Shown here one piece after another: positions 1 to 8,353 of a DNA stretch of 64,000 nucleotides. The stretch's first letter is position 1; every line of letters begins with the position of its first letter. A program made the position numbers and the translations under genes. The DNA comes from Paenibacillus phyllosphaerae (lineage in GTDB: Bacteria; Bacillota; Bacilli; Paenibacillales; Paenibacillaceae), in assembly GCF_014192105.1 (NCBI RefSeq), contig NZ_JACHXK010000006.1, positions 186,001 through 250,000 on the forward strand. Reading direction: 5' to 3'. The notes under the pieces are model-generated. The model saw only the letters and a list, made by a program, of their open reading frames with translations. It did not search any database and was not told the DNA's origin.

Positions 1-474
1 CAGAATCCGATGCAAATCCAGCTGCTCAAAAAATACGTAAAGCAGCCGCTCGTCGCCAACCAGCTCCAACTGAGCATTACGAACGCGACGATGATCACCC
101 AAGGCTTCAACGTCAACATGGCGAATGAATCGGCAGTGAACCGCGATGGCAGCATTCTCGATTTCTGTCGCTTGCACGATATTACGATTCAGCCATGGTC
201 GCCATTCCAGTACGGCTTCTTCGAAGGCGTGTTCCTCGGTAGCGACAAGTTCCCGGAGCTTAATCAGAAAATCGACGAGATTGCGGCCAAATATGACGTC
301 AGCAATACTACGATCGCGATGGCTTGGCTGCTCCGCCATCCGGCGCGCATGCAGCCGGTGACCGGAACGATGAGCCTGGAGCGTCTGCTCGAATGCGCCA
401 AGGCAAGCGAGATCACGCTCACTCGCCAAGAATGGTACGAGATCTTCCGCGCGGCGGGCAATGTGCTGCCTTAA
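1..474 (+). CDS. Aldo/keto reductase, C-terminal part (5' end outside window)
   Basis: The open frame runs from the first base of the window to TAA at 472-474, so the start codon and the N-terminal half, with the catalytic Tyr/Lys/His and most of the barrel, lie upstream. The visible 157 residues resemble the C-terminal half of YdhF-type NADPH-dependent aldo/keto reductases: KQPLVANQLQLS, then an RDG-LDFCRLHDITIQPWSPF stretch forming late barrel strands, then the helical end with AMAWLLRHPARMQPV-GT, the usual cofactor-phosphate loop region. The exact substrate cannot be told. The ATG at 10 is internal. A small plus-strand gene follows after about 100 bp. Confidence 0.85.
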   Translation, partial: QNPMQIQLLKKYVKQPLVANQLQLSITNATMITQGFNVNMANESAVNRDGSILDFCRLHDITIQPWSPFQYGFFEGVFLGSDKFPELNQKIDEIAAKYDVSNTTIAMAWLLRHPARMQPVTGTMSLERLLECAKASEITLTRQEWYEIFRAAGNVLP

Positions 475-580
475 CCTTTGAAGGAATGCGGGGAAGTCGT
501 ATATTTCCACAACCGAATGCGAATCGTAACTGGGGCGGATTGTTACAGCCGCATGCGATGAAGCGAAGGAGGAAATAACG

Positions 581-763
581 ATGACATCCAGTAGAAACCA
601 TCAAGAGGCGACTGGCCTCGGACAAGCCGAAGAGCAGTTGAATCAGCAAGCTCAGGCCGCTGCCGAGATCCAAGGCTTGAACAAGGTCGACAAGGAGATT
701 CAAGCGGCGAGCCAAGAGCATGCGACCGAATTGGACGACATTATCGAAAAATACACCACGTAA
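581..763 (+). CDS. Small acidic Gln/Glu-rich protein, function unknown
   Basis: A 60-residue soluble protein starting at ATG 581, preceded by GGAGG with good spacing (around 569-573), which supports real translation. The composition is dominated by Gln, Ala, Glu and Asp, with no Cys, no membrane segment and no signal peptide. The pattern predicts one or two amphipathic helices, as in small acid-soluble or cytosolic stress proteins of spore formers. I do not recognise a named family. A stem-loop with a short T tail follows the stop, so it is probably transcribed as a short message. Confidence 0.6.
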   Translation: MTSSRNHQEATGLGQAEEQLNQQAQAAAEIQGLNKVDKEIQAASQEHATELDDIIEKYTT

Positions 764-775
764 TGCATAAGCAGG

Positions 776-806
776 AGCTGCAGCTGATGACCGGTTGCAG
801 CTTTTG
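776..806 (+). terminator. Probable rho-independent terminator
   Basis: AGCTGCA (776-782) pairs with TGCAGCT (796-802) and is followed by TTTTG. It ends the small gene at 581-763. The stem is short and the T tract modest. Confidence 0.55.
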
Positions 807-931
807 TTCATTATTCGTAGGTGCGCGTTCTCCCTGATAGGAAATTGCACAAGGCTTTTCTACATGGACGCGCCGTGGTATCGTATAGAAGCAGCGTGCT
901 CTTCTTTTTTCATACTCCTGGAGGTGGTTTT

Positions 932-1948
932 GTGAAAGCGCTTTTTATTGGAGGAACGGGAACGATCAGTGCAGCAATAACGAGGCAGCTGGCCGAGGCC
1001 GGTCATGAGCTCTATCTGCTCAACCGGGGGAACAAGAATGCGGGACTTCCCGCGAACGTGAAAATCATTCAAGCGGATATTAACGATGAAGCGCAGGTCG
1101 CCAGTTTGATCGAGGGGCACAACTTCGATGTCGTGGCCGACTTCATCGCTTTCGAACCGGCGCAGCTGGAGCGGGATTACCGCTTGTTCCAAGGCCGCAC
1201 GAAACAATTCATGTTCATCAGCTCGGCATCTGCTTATCAGACGCCGTTATCGGACTACAGGATTACGGAAGGGACGCCTTTATCCAATCCGTACTGGGGT
1301 TATTCGAGAAACAAAATCGCTTGCGAAGAATATCTGATCCGCCAATACCGCGATAACGGCTTCCCGATCACGATCGTCAGACCAAGCCATACCTATGACG
1401 AACGCTCCATCCCGCTCGGCGTTCATGGCAACAAGGGGACGTGGCAGGTAGCGCGGCGGATGCTGGCCAATAAGCCGGTTATCATTCATGGTGATGGCAC
1501 GTCCTTGTGGACGATGACGCACAACCGGGATTTCGCCAAAGGGTTCATCGGCCTGATGGGCAATATCCATGCGATCGGGGAGTCCGTACATATTACGTCC
1601 GACGAGTCGGTCACGTGGAATCAAATCTACGAGATTATTGCCGATGCGCTTGGCGTGAAGCTTCAAGCGGTATATGTCGCATCCGAATTCCTCGCTGCTT
1701 GCAGCACGCAGGATTACCGGGGCGGATTGCTCGGGGACAAAGCGAATTCGGTCGTATTCGATAATTCGAAGCTGAAGCGTCTCGTTCCTGAGTTTGTCGC
1801 GACGACAAGGCTTGACCAAGGGATCAAAGAAACGATCCAACATATTCTGGCCCATCCCGAGCTCCAGACCGAAGATCCGGAATTCGACCAATGGTGCGAC
1901 AAAGTGATCGAGAGCCTGCAATCGGCCCTTCGCGCAATCTCGTCTTAA
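932..1948 (+). CDS. NAD(P)-dependent epimerase/dehydratase (extended SDR)
   Basis: The start chosen is GTG at 932, because GGAGGTGG lies just upstream and the Rossmann strand begins immediately (KALFIGGTGTISAA). The longer frame from 821 would add about 37 residues with no family resemblance. The 338-residue protein has the N-terminal dinucleotide-binding loop GGTGTIS, a SISSASAYQT-like Ser region and a YSRNK motif matching the extended-SDR YxxxK catalytic pair. It belongs among the NAD-dependent sugar-nucleotide epimerase/reductase relatives; the substrate cannot be assigned. It is monocistronic, with a strong terminator directly downstream. Confidence 0.85.
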   Translation: MKALFIGGTGTISAAITRQLAEAGHELYLLNRGNKNAGLPANVKIIQADINDEAQVASLIEGHNFDVVADFIAFEPAQLERDYRLFQGRTKQFMFISSASAYQTPLSDYRITEGTPLSNPYWGYSRNKIACEEYLIRQYRDNGFPITIVRPSHTYDERSIPLGVHGNKGTWQVARRMLANKPVIIHGDGTSLWTMTHNRDFAKGFIGLMGNIHAIGESVHITSDESVTWNQIYEIIADALGVKLQAVYVASEFLAACSTQDYRGGLLGDKANSVVFDNSKLKRLVPEFVATTRLDQGIKETIQHILAHPELQTEDPEFDQWCDKVIESLQSALRAISS

Positions 1949-1991
1949 TTAGTGTGCCTTCAGGCGCGCAATCCATTCCATGTGAATAGCA

Positions 1992-2033
1992 ACCAGCCCG
2001 GATCGCGGCAAGCGGTCCGGGCTGGTGTTGTTT
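1992..2033 (+). terminator. Rho-independent terminator after epimerase gene
   Basis: ACCAGCCCGGA (1992-2002) pairs perfectly with TCCGGGCTGGT (2016-2026) across a 13-nt loop, followed by GTTGTTT. The 11-bp GC-rich stem is strong. Confidence 0.8.
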
Positions 2034-2080
2034 CATGCCAGTGTCAGAACGGATCTTGCGATCCTAGTTCATCTTGTCGT

Positions 2081-2275
2081 TCAATACAGATCCTGCCGCT
2101 GCTGTTGCTGCTCTTTGCGATGCTCGACCAGATCAATCGCGCCGAGAACGATGTGAGCCGCTCCGAAGCCCAGAATGGCGGTTGCAAGTTGACGATTGCG
2201 GCTTTTACCGAGCATGGCTGCACCAGTTGCCGTAACCGCCGTGCCTAGAACGGTAGGAATAAGTCCTTCTCTCAT
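2081..2275 (-). CDS. Small membrane protein, function unknown
   Basis: A 64-residue protein with a Gly/Ala-rich hydrophobic segment near the N terminus (LIPTVLGTAVTATGAAML) and a second (ATAILGFGAAHIVLGAIDLV), then a polar tail HRKEQQQQRQD. This suggests two short membrane helices or a hairpin with a basic/Gln-rich cytoplasmic tail. GAGGGG sits about 9 nt before the ATG. No family is recognised. It lies between the epimerase terminator and the MscS gene, on the same strand as MscS. Confidence 0.6.
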   Translation of the reverse strand: MREGLIPTVLGTAVTATGAAMLGKSRNRQLATAILGFGAAHIVLGAIDLVEHRKEQQQQRQDLY

Positions 2276-2408
2276 CGTGTTCTTAGCCCCTCTCGTGTGC
2301 AGTGATGTGAATTGAACTACGAGGCTTATTATCGCTGCAAGGACGCCATTTCATGCGACATTCGAATTGGGTTGTTCTTGCGAACGGCGTGAATTTTACC
2401 TGCCTGTT

Positions 2409-3509
2409 TCAAAAAATGCCGGCTTCCTTCAGCTTCTCCGCTTCGGAACTTGTCTCCACGAACAGCTGCTGAACCGGGTAGGCCAGCCGGATGCCTTCCT
2501 CTTCAAGAATTTGCATGATGGCAAAATTCAGTTCCTGCCGTATAGCCAAATATTCTTTCCATACCGTTGTTTTGGTGAAAAAGTAAAAGAAAATGCCTAA
2601 ACTGCCTTCTTGAAATTCATTGAATCGAACCATAATCATGGCAGGGTCGATCTGATCGTCCGTCGTCAGCCGGTCTTCCAGTCGGGCAATGGCCCGCTCG
2701 AGCTTGATGCGGTCGGAATCCATAGCCACCTTCAGATTAAAGGAAACGCGCCGCTTGCCCATTCGGCTCCAGTTCGTGATGGGCTGATTGGCCACGATCG
2801 AATTCGGAACCGTGACGACCGAATCGGCGAAGGTCCGCACCTGCGTGCTCCGGAACGTAATGTCCTCGACGATGCCTTCAACGCTTGGCGTCAAGATCCA
2901 TTCCCCCTTCGCGAAGGGCTTCTCCAAGATGATGACGATACCGCCGAACATATTGCCGAGCGTCTCCTTGGCTGCAAGCGCGATCGCTAAGCTGCCAAGT
3001 CCCATGCCGGCGACGACCCCGTTGATGCTGAATCCCCATTCGGACCCTACGATAGTCACGATGAGGAGCACAATGACGAACCGCAGCGTCTTGGACAAGA
3101 AGGGAATCAGCATACTGGAGGCATCCAGCCCGAACCGTCGGCTGATCTGCTCGAGCAGGGTAGAAGAAGCGGCGGATACATTGTAGATGCCCCAGCCGAT
3201 CAGGATCACGATGCCGCTGCGGAGCAAATGGATCAATTGCAAGTCGAGCTCCCATTTCAAGGGCAGCGCGTATTTCAAGCCGAAGTAAACGCCTAAGATG
3301 ACAAACCCGTAGCTGAGCGGCTTCTCGAAAGCTTGCATCCATGCGGCAAGGCTTTGATATCGCTGAAATTTACGTATAAGAAACTTGAATACGTATTTGA
3401 CGAAAATTTTGCGGCAGATGAGGAACACCGCCGCAATGCCCAATGCGATGAGCAAATCCCACCACTGGACCTTAGCCGCCAGATCGCTCAGCCAATTCCG
3501 AAAATCCAA
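2409..3509 (-). CDS. MscS-family mechanosensitive ion channel
   Basis: Small-conductance mechanosensitive channels release solutes on hypo-osmotic shock. The 366-residue protein has several N-terminal membrane helices (WWDLLIALGIAAVFLIC, YGFVILGVYFGLKYALPL, a third near residue 85), then the pore helix and beta domain typical of MscS, with NGVVAGMGLGSLAIALAAKETLGN followed by GGIVIILEKPFAKGEWI and the VPNS motif. The start chosen is TTG at 3509: GGAGGTGG (3517-3524) lies 7 nt upstream, while an in-frame ATG at 3542 falls at the predicted transcription start just after an extended -10 box and has no ribosome site. It is separate from the germination operon behind it. Confidence 0.88.
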   Translation of the reverse strand: MDFRNWLSDLAAKVQWWDLLIALGIAAVFLICRKIFVKYVFKFLIRKFQRYQSLAAWMQAFEKPLSYGFVILGVYFGLKYALPLKWELDLQLIHLLRSGIVILIGWGIYNVSAASSTLLEQISRRFGLDASSMLIPFLSKTLRFVIVLLIVTIVGSEWGFSINGVVAGMGLGSLAIALAAKETLGNMFGGIVIILEKPFAKGEWILTPSVEGIVEDITFRSTQVRTFADSVVTVPNSIVANQPITNWSRMGKRRVSFNLKVAMDSDRIKLERAIARLEDRLTTDDQIDPAMIMVRFNEFQEGSLGIFFYFFTKTTVWKEYLAIRQELNFAIMQILEEEGIRLAYPVQQLFVETSSEAEKLKEAGIF

Positions 3510-3544
3510 AACAAATCCACCTCCACCGTGCAAAATGAACATTC

Positions 3545-3553
3545 ATTATAACA
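3545..3553 (-). promoter_or_regulatory. Extended -10 promoter of the MscS gene
   Basis: Read on the minus strand this is TGTTATAAT, that is TGn plus a perfect TATAAT. No good -35 is seen, as expected for extended -10 promoters. Transcription should begin near 3538-3540, which makes the upstream ATG at 3542 unusable and supports the TTG start at 3509. Confidence 0.6.
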
Positions 3554-3597
3554 TACGCTGGAGTGGCCGAACCACAGACTACCTGCGGCATGAATGT

Positions 3598-4806
3598 TCA
3601 GGAGGGCTCCTTCTTCAATCGCGACGTCTTCAGATCCGAGTTCGTAATCCGAACCGATGCCGTTACGTCGACCTTGGCTCGAACGAAGGCCGAGTTCCAG
3701 TCTTTCTTGAACGGCAAGTATTGGCGGTAGTGATGCCGGTACAGATGCTGGCCGAAACCGAATACATCGACGCCGAACTTGGTCTGGATCTTGTTGACCG
3801 TCGCTTGAACCTGATCGGCGAGATATCGATCGGCCGCCTGCTCTACCTGCTGAAACCCGGTTACTTCATCAAGCGGCACATCGCCGAGGATGCTGGCGAT
3901 TTGTCCTTCTCCAGAGAGGTGGATCTTAACATGCGGGACATCGCCGTTCATGACGACGCTCAGTTCGGTGTCCCAATGCTTGTACCGGATGGCCGCGCTC
4001 TTCCCGTCCGCAATAGGCACGGCGAAGGAGGTATTGCTTAGCTGATTGCGGATCATGTTCACGTAACGAGTGTCGTTCGCCCCGATAAAGCCGATCAATT
4101 TGTCTTCCCGGAAGACCGCGGACCCGGTGATTAGGATCGTGGACTTGGGGACAAGCGATTTGACGCTATCCATATTCTGGCTTACTTGCGGATCGCCTGT
4201 CGCGGTAATTGCGCCTAGAATCAGCGAATTGCCTTCCGTCAACGTCGCTTGCGTGTAATTGAACAATTGGCTGATCGGAACGCCGCCCCACCTCTCATGG
4301 TAGTTCTCGACTTGGGAGCGGATCTTCAAGCTCGCATACATATTCCCCGGGTAGACGACCTTCAGCAGGCGGGAGGCCGGAACATCATGCGTGATTAGCA
4401 AAGTGACGTCTTCGCGTACATATCTGGAGCGTTGCAGAATATCGATGTATTGGCTCAAGCCTTCCCTGGCAATATCCTCATCGATCAAGATGATCTGATT
4501 GTGGGAGGTGACGATCTGCCGCTCAAGCTTCTCGTTTAATCGCTCCAGATCCGCCACGCTATCACCTTCGCTCGTGTATAACGTAGTGGGCGCTCCGCCG
4601 CTCTGGTTGTGCGGCTGCGCTTCCGAGGTATTCAACACCTCGAACGTCACGATATCGTTCTTCTTGCCGTCTTTATCGATGGCTAACCCGGTAATGAGGG
4701 TGGAGCGGCTGACTTCGATCATATCCCAGCATCCTGCAAGAGGAACGCACATTCCCGCGAGGAGGAGCGTCCGTAAGAGTTGTATTAAAGGAATGAATCT
4801 CAACAT
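3598..4806 (-). CDS. Ger(x)C-family spore germination lipoprotein (GerC subunit)
   Basis: This is the lipoprotein subunit of a GerA-type nutrient germinant receptor of the spore inner membrane. The start is set at ATG 4806, giving a lipoprotein signal peptide with lipobox LAGC and modified Cys at residue 26; the longer frame from 4899 has an unlikely polar extension. The sequence then follows the Ger(x)C pattern: CWDMIEVS..., TGLAIDKDG near the start, a central beta-rich domain, and a C-terminal FNKDWNSAFVRAKVDVTASVRI-type strand region ending in basic residues. It overlaps the end of the GerA gene by 7 bp, so the two are translationally coupled. At 402 residues it is a normal full-length subunit. 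Confidence 0.93.
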   Translation of the reverse strand: MLRFIPLIQLLRTLLLAGMCVPLAGCWDMIEVSRSTLITGLAIDKDGKKNDIVTFEVLNTSEAQPHNQSGGAPTTLYTSEGDSVADLERLNEKLERQIVTSHNQIILIDEDIAREGLSQYIDILQRSRYVREDVTLLITHDVPASRLLKVVYPGNMYASLKIRSQVENYHERWGGVPISQLFNYTQATLTEGNSLILGAITATGDPQVSQNMDSVKSLVPKSTILITGSAVFREDKLIGFIGANDTRYVNMIRNQLSNTSFAVPIADGKSAAIRYKHWDTELSVVMNGDVPHVKIHLSGEGQIASILGDVPLDEVTGFQQVEQAADRYLADQVQATVNKIQTKFGVDVFGFGQHLYRHHYRQYLPFKKDWNSAFVRAKVDVTASVRITNSDLKTSRLKKEPS

Positions 4807-6203
4807 GTCGTCTTGTTCCTCGCTCGTTGGTAACGTGAGAACACATAAGGGATGCCGTACGTTTCGATGCGGGAGAGATGAATCATGAGGAAGGCACATC
4901 CCGCAATAACCCCATATAATCCTAGACAGGCACCGAATACGATGAGCGCATATCGCGATAAACGAATGTTCGAGGCAAACGAATAGATCGGCGCCACATA
5001 ACTCGAGATGGCAGCCAATGAGACGACGATAACATTGATATTGGAGACGATTCCGGCCTGAACGGCCGCTTCTCCGAGCACCAGCGCCCCGGCGATCGCA
5101 ATGGATGGACCGACGATCCGCGGCATGCGCGTACTCGCTTCACGGAGCAATTCGAACGACAGCTCCATCAGGAAAATCTCGATCACGGCAGGGAAAGGGA
5201 TCCCTTCCCGTTGAGCGGCAATGCTGGTGAGCAGCATCGTTGGTATCAACTCTTGATGATAGCTGGTAATGGCCACATACAATGCCGGCATGCATATGGA
5301 AAAGAAAAACGCGATGTATCGAATGGTACGCACGAAGTGGCTGAGCACAAACCATTGATAGCGATCTTCGGGACTTTGGAAGAAATCGTGCAGCAGCGCA
5401 GGCGTGATCAGAACGAAAGGGCTGCCGCTGACGATAACCCCAATCCGTTGGTCCAGCAGAAGCGAACAGATCGCATCCGGGCGCTCGCTATTATAGACCG
5501 TCGGGAAGAGCTGAATGCCTTCAGGGCTTAACAATGACTCGAGACTGCCGGAATCGAACAAGCTGACCAGACTGCATGCGTTCAAGCGCTGCCTTACCGC
5601 ATCTAGCATTCGTTCATCAGCTTCGCCTTCAACGTAAGTCAGATAGACTTCCGTTCGGGTCTGTTCGCCAAGCTCATATTTCTCGAAGCGAAGTTTGTCG
5701 TTGATGATGCGTCTGCGGATGAGACTCATATTCGTCGTCGCGGATTCGGTGAACCCTTCCTTCGGCCCCCGGACAACGTTCTGGGTCGTTGGTTCCGATA
5801 CCGCGCGAACTTCCAGGTCTTTGACATCGATAAGCAGGAGGTTAGGCTCGCCTTCTAGCACGATTGCCGCAAAGCCGAGGCCTAGCTTCTGGGCTAAGCC
5901 TTCAGAACGATCCGTCAGTTGTGTCGTTAACCCGGCTAGCACATGCTTGCGAATGTGCGTCATCAGATCATCCTCTTCCCGCGATATGCCGGAGAGGTCC
6001 TGAATGACCAACGGCTTCACGACGTTATCCATCATCGAGGTCGACCGGGTCATCGTGGTGAGAAAGCACAGGAGTCCCTCTTGGCCGGCAACCCGAAGGG
6101 GGTAGAGAGCAAGGTCATCCGAATGGCCGAACTGCAGCTCCAACGATTCTTTCATGCGGGCGATCTTGCTTGCGGCACTATGCGATGCGTTCGACTTTTC
6201 CAT
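4800..6203 (-). CDS. GerA-family spore germination protein (A subunit)
   Basis: The A subunit of a nutrient germinant receptor, 467 residues. An N-terminal soluble domain (about residues 1-240) carries the family features VKPLVIQDLSG, a long helical section, and GPKEGFTESATTNMSLIRRRI, followed by the family hallmark near YVEGEADERMLDAVRQRL. The C-terminal half has hydrophobic segments (IRYIAFFFSICMPALYVAIT and three or four more), with PFPAVIEIFLMELSFELLREA and RMPRIVGPSIAIAGALVLGEAAVQAGI, the most conserved part of the family. Its ATG overlaps the stop of the upstream permease gene (TAATG), and the downstream GerC gene starts inside its end. All motifs appear intact. Confidence 0.95.
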   Translation of the reverse strand: MEKSNASHSAASKIARMKESLELQFGHSDDLALYPLRVAGQEGLLCFLTTMTRSTSMMDNVVKPLVIQDLSGISREEDDLMTHIRKHVLAGLTTQLTDRSEGLAQKLGLGFAAIVLEGEPNLLLIDVKDLEVRAVSEPTTQNVVRGPKEGFTESATTNMSLIRRRIINDKLRFEKYELGEQTRTEVYLTYVEGEADERMLDAVRQRLNACSLVSLFDSGSLESLLSPEGIQLFPTVYNSERPDAICSLLLDQRIGVIVSGSPFVLITPALLHDFFQSPEDRYQWFVLSHFVRTIRYIAFFFSICMPALYVAITSYHQELIPTMLLTSIAAQREGIPFPAVIEIFLMELSFELLREASTRMPRIVGPSIAIAGALVLGEAAVQAGIVSNINVIVVSLAAISSYVAPIYSFASNIRLSRYALIVFGACLGLYGVIAGCAFLMIHLSRIETYGIPYVFSRYQRARNKTTC

Positions 6204-7315
6204 TAACGTTCTCCTTTCGGATAACGAATCCAGATAAGCAACAGGGTTCCGAGCGGAAGAAGAAACTGCAGCGGAATATGGAGCCCGTAGATCACGTACT
6301 TAAGTCCCTCGGCCACATGTTCGGCGCCGTTGTGCGAGACCATCATGGAGAAGGCGCCGGCTAACAGGGCAAACGACAAGTGAAGGTGTTTGGCTTGGGT
6401 TGGGAACACGCGGGATGCCCCTTTGACCGCAGCATAGAGGAAGATCGCGCATTTGAGCAGGACGCCGAAGATAATGATGAGCGCCACAAGGGCATCCATG
6501 CGGGTAATAAAATGAAATATATCGATCATACGCGCGGCGTCCAGTAAAGCGAATACGGAAAACTTGATATTCTCCATCCCGAGCGTCGTCGTCTGCAAGA
6601 TGTCCGACATGGTCAAGATTGCGCAGGCGCTAACGAGCGAAATCAGGCTGATCCGGCGATATTCCCGCTTCGCCCCTAGATGGGGGACGAAAACAAGAAA
6701 CACGATCAACTCCCCATAGGGCACCCAGATCGATTGGCTCGCCGACGCTTGAAGGACCTTGCCGAACCCTTGGGACAAGAAAGGCAGCAGCCGTTCGAAA
6801 TCGATGGATTGGCTGAAGTACAACATCCAGGCCAAGGTCAAGAAGAACAGGATGACGAGAGCCGCGATCATGACGGACAACCTTCCGATAGCCGGCAAGC
6901 CGCCTGCGGCTGCATAAGCGACCAGCAAGGCGAACATGACGACCGGCAGGCCGTTAGGCGTAAAGCGAAGCAGCGTCGTCATGACAAGCTCGGTCATGTC
7001 CCGGATATTGCGCGACGCGATATAGAGAAAATAGAGAGCATAGCACAGCGTCAGCAGCTTGCCGGCGTATCGCCCCCAAGCTTTTTCCAGCAGGGGGTAT
7101 AGTCCTTGCTCATGGCTCGCATCGACCAGCCCCGCATAGAGACAGCATAGCAGTGCCGCTGGCAGGAGCGAGATCAGGTCGATCAGCCAAGTATCGGGGA
7201 CCGACTTGGGCGTGCCGAATATAATCGAGGTTCCGAGCAAGAAGACGAGCTGAATTGTATAGATATGAATGGGGCTGAGTTTGGACGCATTCAAGGCTTC
7301 CACGCATTCTTCCAT
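6203..7315 (-). CDS. GerAB/YndE-type spore germination permease (B subunit)
   Basis: The B subunit of a germinant receptor, an APC-superfamily-like membrane protein of 370 residues with about ten predicted helices. Diagnostic features are the N-terminal KLSPIHIYTIQLVFLLGTSIIFG segment, WLIDLISLLPAALLCCLYA, and GKLLTLCYALYFLYIASRNIRDMTELV, the typical GerAB loop. The subunit is thought to bind germinant and conduct small solutes in the receptor. It is the second gene of the operon and overlaps the end of a small membrane-protein gene by 25 bp. The gene order small protein-B-A-C differs from the classical gerA-B-C order. Confidence 0.94.
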   Translation of the reverse strand: MEECVEALNASKLSPIHIYTIQLVFLLGTSIIFGTPKSVPDTWLIDLISLLPAALLCCLYAGLVDASHEQGLYPLLEKAWGRYAGKLLTLCYALYFLYIASRNIRDMTELVMTTLLRFTPNGLPVVMFALLVAYAAAGGLPAIGRLSVMIAALVILFFLTLAWMLYFSQSIDFERLLPFLSQGFGKVLQASASQSIWVPYGELIVFLVFVPHLGAKREYRRISLISLVSACAILTMSDILQTTTLGMENIKFSVFALLDAARMIDIFHFITRMDALVALIIIFGVLLKCAIFLYAAVKGASRVFPTQAKHLHLSFALLAGAFSMMVSHNGAEHVAEGLKYVIYGLHIPLQFLLPLGTLLLIWIRYPKGER

Positions 7316-7539
7316 CCTGACAGTCGAGCCATCGCCTTCTTCATCCAGCCGGTTTGCTTCAGATCAGCCCACAGGGCGATGAGAAGAGCGGCAATGATCA
7401 TGGCCAACGGACCGCGGGTAGAATCGGGGAGCAACCCCATAAGCGCACGGAACAATGATTCCTGATATACCAAGGTGTCTAGCATGGCCATGAGCAGTAT
7501 TCCGGTCAGTGCGAGTACGAAGGTCCCTAATGCTGTCAT
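7291..7539 (-). CDS. Small two-helix membrane protein heading the ger operon
   Basis: An 82-residue protein. The start is ATG 7539 because AAGGAG lies 7 nt before it; the ATG at 7545 is only 1 nt from the same site, and the longer frame reaching 7809 has no support. Two hydrophobic helices are visible (LGTFVLALTGILLMAMLDTLVY and GPLAMIIAALLIALWADL) with a short loop, and a basic C terminus. It is the first gene after the sigma-G-type promoter and overlaps gerB by 25 bp, so it should be co-expressed in the forespore. Small proteins in germinant-receptor operons (D-subunit type) modulate receptor function in some Bacillus and Clostridium species. Assignment to that role is inference from position and topology, not from a recognised family. 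Confidence 0.72.
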   Translation of the reverse strand: MTALGTFVLALTGILLMAMLDTLVYQESLFRALMGLLPDSTRGPLAMIIAALLIALWADLKQTGWMKKAMARLSGWKNAWKP

Positions 7540-7570
7540 GCGCATGCTCCTTTCGAAAAGGGTTATTTGG

Positions 7571-7600
7571 TAAAATGCGCATCCCGTTACAGAAATATGC
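7571..7600 (-). promoter_or_regulatory. Sigma-G-type (forespore) promoter of the germination operon
   Basis: On the minus strand, GCATA (7596-7600) and CATTTTA (7571-7577) are separated by exactly 18 nt. Both match the sigma-G consensus (GHATR, 17-18 nt, CATWHTA) at every position. The predicted start near 7564 leaves a leader of about 25 nt with the AAGGAG site of the first gene. Germinant-receptor operons are classically sigma-G-dependent, so location and motif agree. Confidence 0.8.
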
Positions 7601-7652
7601 ATCGATCTGTCGGCGATGTCGAATGATGGAGCAGCTGCGAGACGTGAGGCAT

Positions 7653-7682
7653 TTGTCATACAATGCCAGCAAGCGGTATGAT
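7653..7682 (+). promoter_or_regulatory. Sigma-A-type promoter of the heme oxygenase gene
   Basis: TTGTCA (7653-7658) and TATGAT (7677-7682) are spaced 18 nt apart, each matching the vegetative consensus at 5 of 6 positions. They lie about 80 bp before the heme oxygenase ATG and diverge from the sigma-G promoter of the ger operon. Confidence 0.55.
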
Positions 7683-7764
7683 AGAGTAATAGATTAAACA
7701 TAAGAGGGATGCTATGCGGCCTCGCATCCATCCGTCTGCCTATTAGGAAGGAGCTAGGGAACCT

Positions 7765-8352
7765 ATGAATGTGCTTCAAGACTTGAAGGAACAAACCGCG
7801 CCGTATCATATTCAGATCGAGAAGAATCCGTATGCCGCGAGCATGATGGACAAAACGATGACGCTAGAAGGCTACATCACTTATTTGCAGAAGTTTTACG
7901 GATTCATCGCGCCAGTGGAAGAAGCCATTGCGCAGCTCCCGGGATGGGAAACGAACGGCTTTGATTTCGACCTGCGCAGGAAAGCGCCTCTGATCGAGCA
8001 GGATTTGCGTCAATTGGGACTGTCGGAGCAGCAGATCGCGCAGCTGCCAAGGAGCAGGGCATTGCCGGACGTATCAACTTTCCCTCGAGCGCTTGGTTAT
8101 CTGTATGTGATCGAAGGCTCGACATTGGGCGGTCAGGTTATCACGAAGCAACTGAAGAAATTCCTTCCGATTGAGACAGAGTTGAACGGACGTTACTTTA
8201 ACAGCTACGGGGAAGAAGTACGCGTACGTTGGGGCGAGTTCAGAGCGTTGGTCGAACAAACGGCTGGTTCTGATGAAGCCGCGAGCCAGACGATCGAGGC
8301 GGCGAAGGAAACTTTTATTCTCCTGGATCAGTGGGTGAACGCCTCCGAATAA
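7765..8352 (+). CDS. Biliverdin-producing heme oxygenase (BphO/HugZ-unrelated, HO-1 fold)
   Basis: Oxidatively cleaves heme to biliverdin, Fe2+ and CO; in bacteria such enzymes often supply biliverdin to bacteriophytochromes. The 195-residue protein has the proximal heme ligand region TAPYHIQIEKNPYA (His15) and the distal-helix signature YLYVIEGSTLGGQVI, matching the conserved Gly-rich distal helix. The length fits single-domain bacterial heme oxygenases. AAGGAG precedes the ATG. The sequence right after the stop encodes the tail of a GGDEF domain in another frame, suggesting that a phytochrome/diguanylate cyclase partner was once encoded downstream. An iron-acquisition role is the alternative, but no heme transporter lies nearby. 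Confidence 0.9.
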   Translation: MNVLQDLKEQTAPYHIQIEKNPYAASMMDKTMTLEGYITYLQKFYGFIAPVEEAIAQLPGWETNGFDFDLRRKAPLIEQDLRQLGLSEQQIAQLPRSRALPDVSTFPRALGYLYVIEGSTLGGQVITKQLKKFLPIETELNGRYFNSYGEEVRVRWGEFRALVEQTAGSDEAASQTIEAAKETFILLDQWVNASE

Positions 8353-8353
8353 T

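Noticed and set aside
821..931. An earlier start for the epimerase gene
   Set aside because: The extra residues have no Rossmann pattern, and GGAGGTGG with GTG 932 fits the family N terminus exactly.
7540..7809. The N-terminal extension of the small germination-operon protein up to 7809
   Set aside because: It would cross the sigma-G promoter, the divergent promoter and the start of the heme oxygenase gene; AAGGAG and ATG 7539 explain translation.
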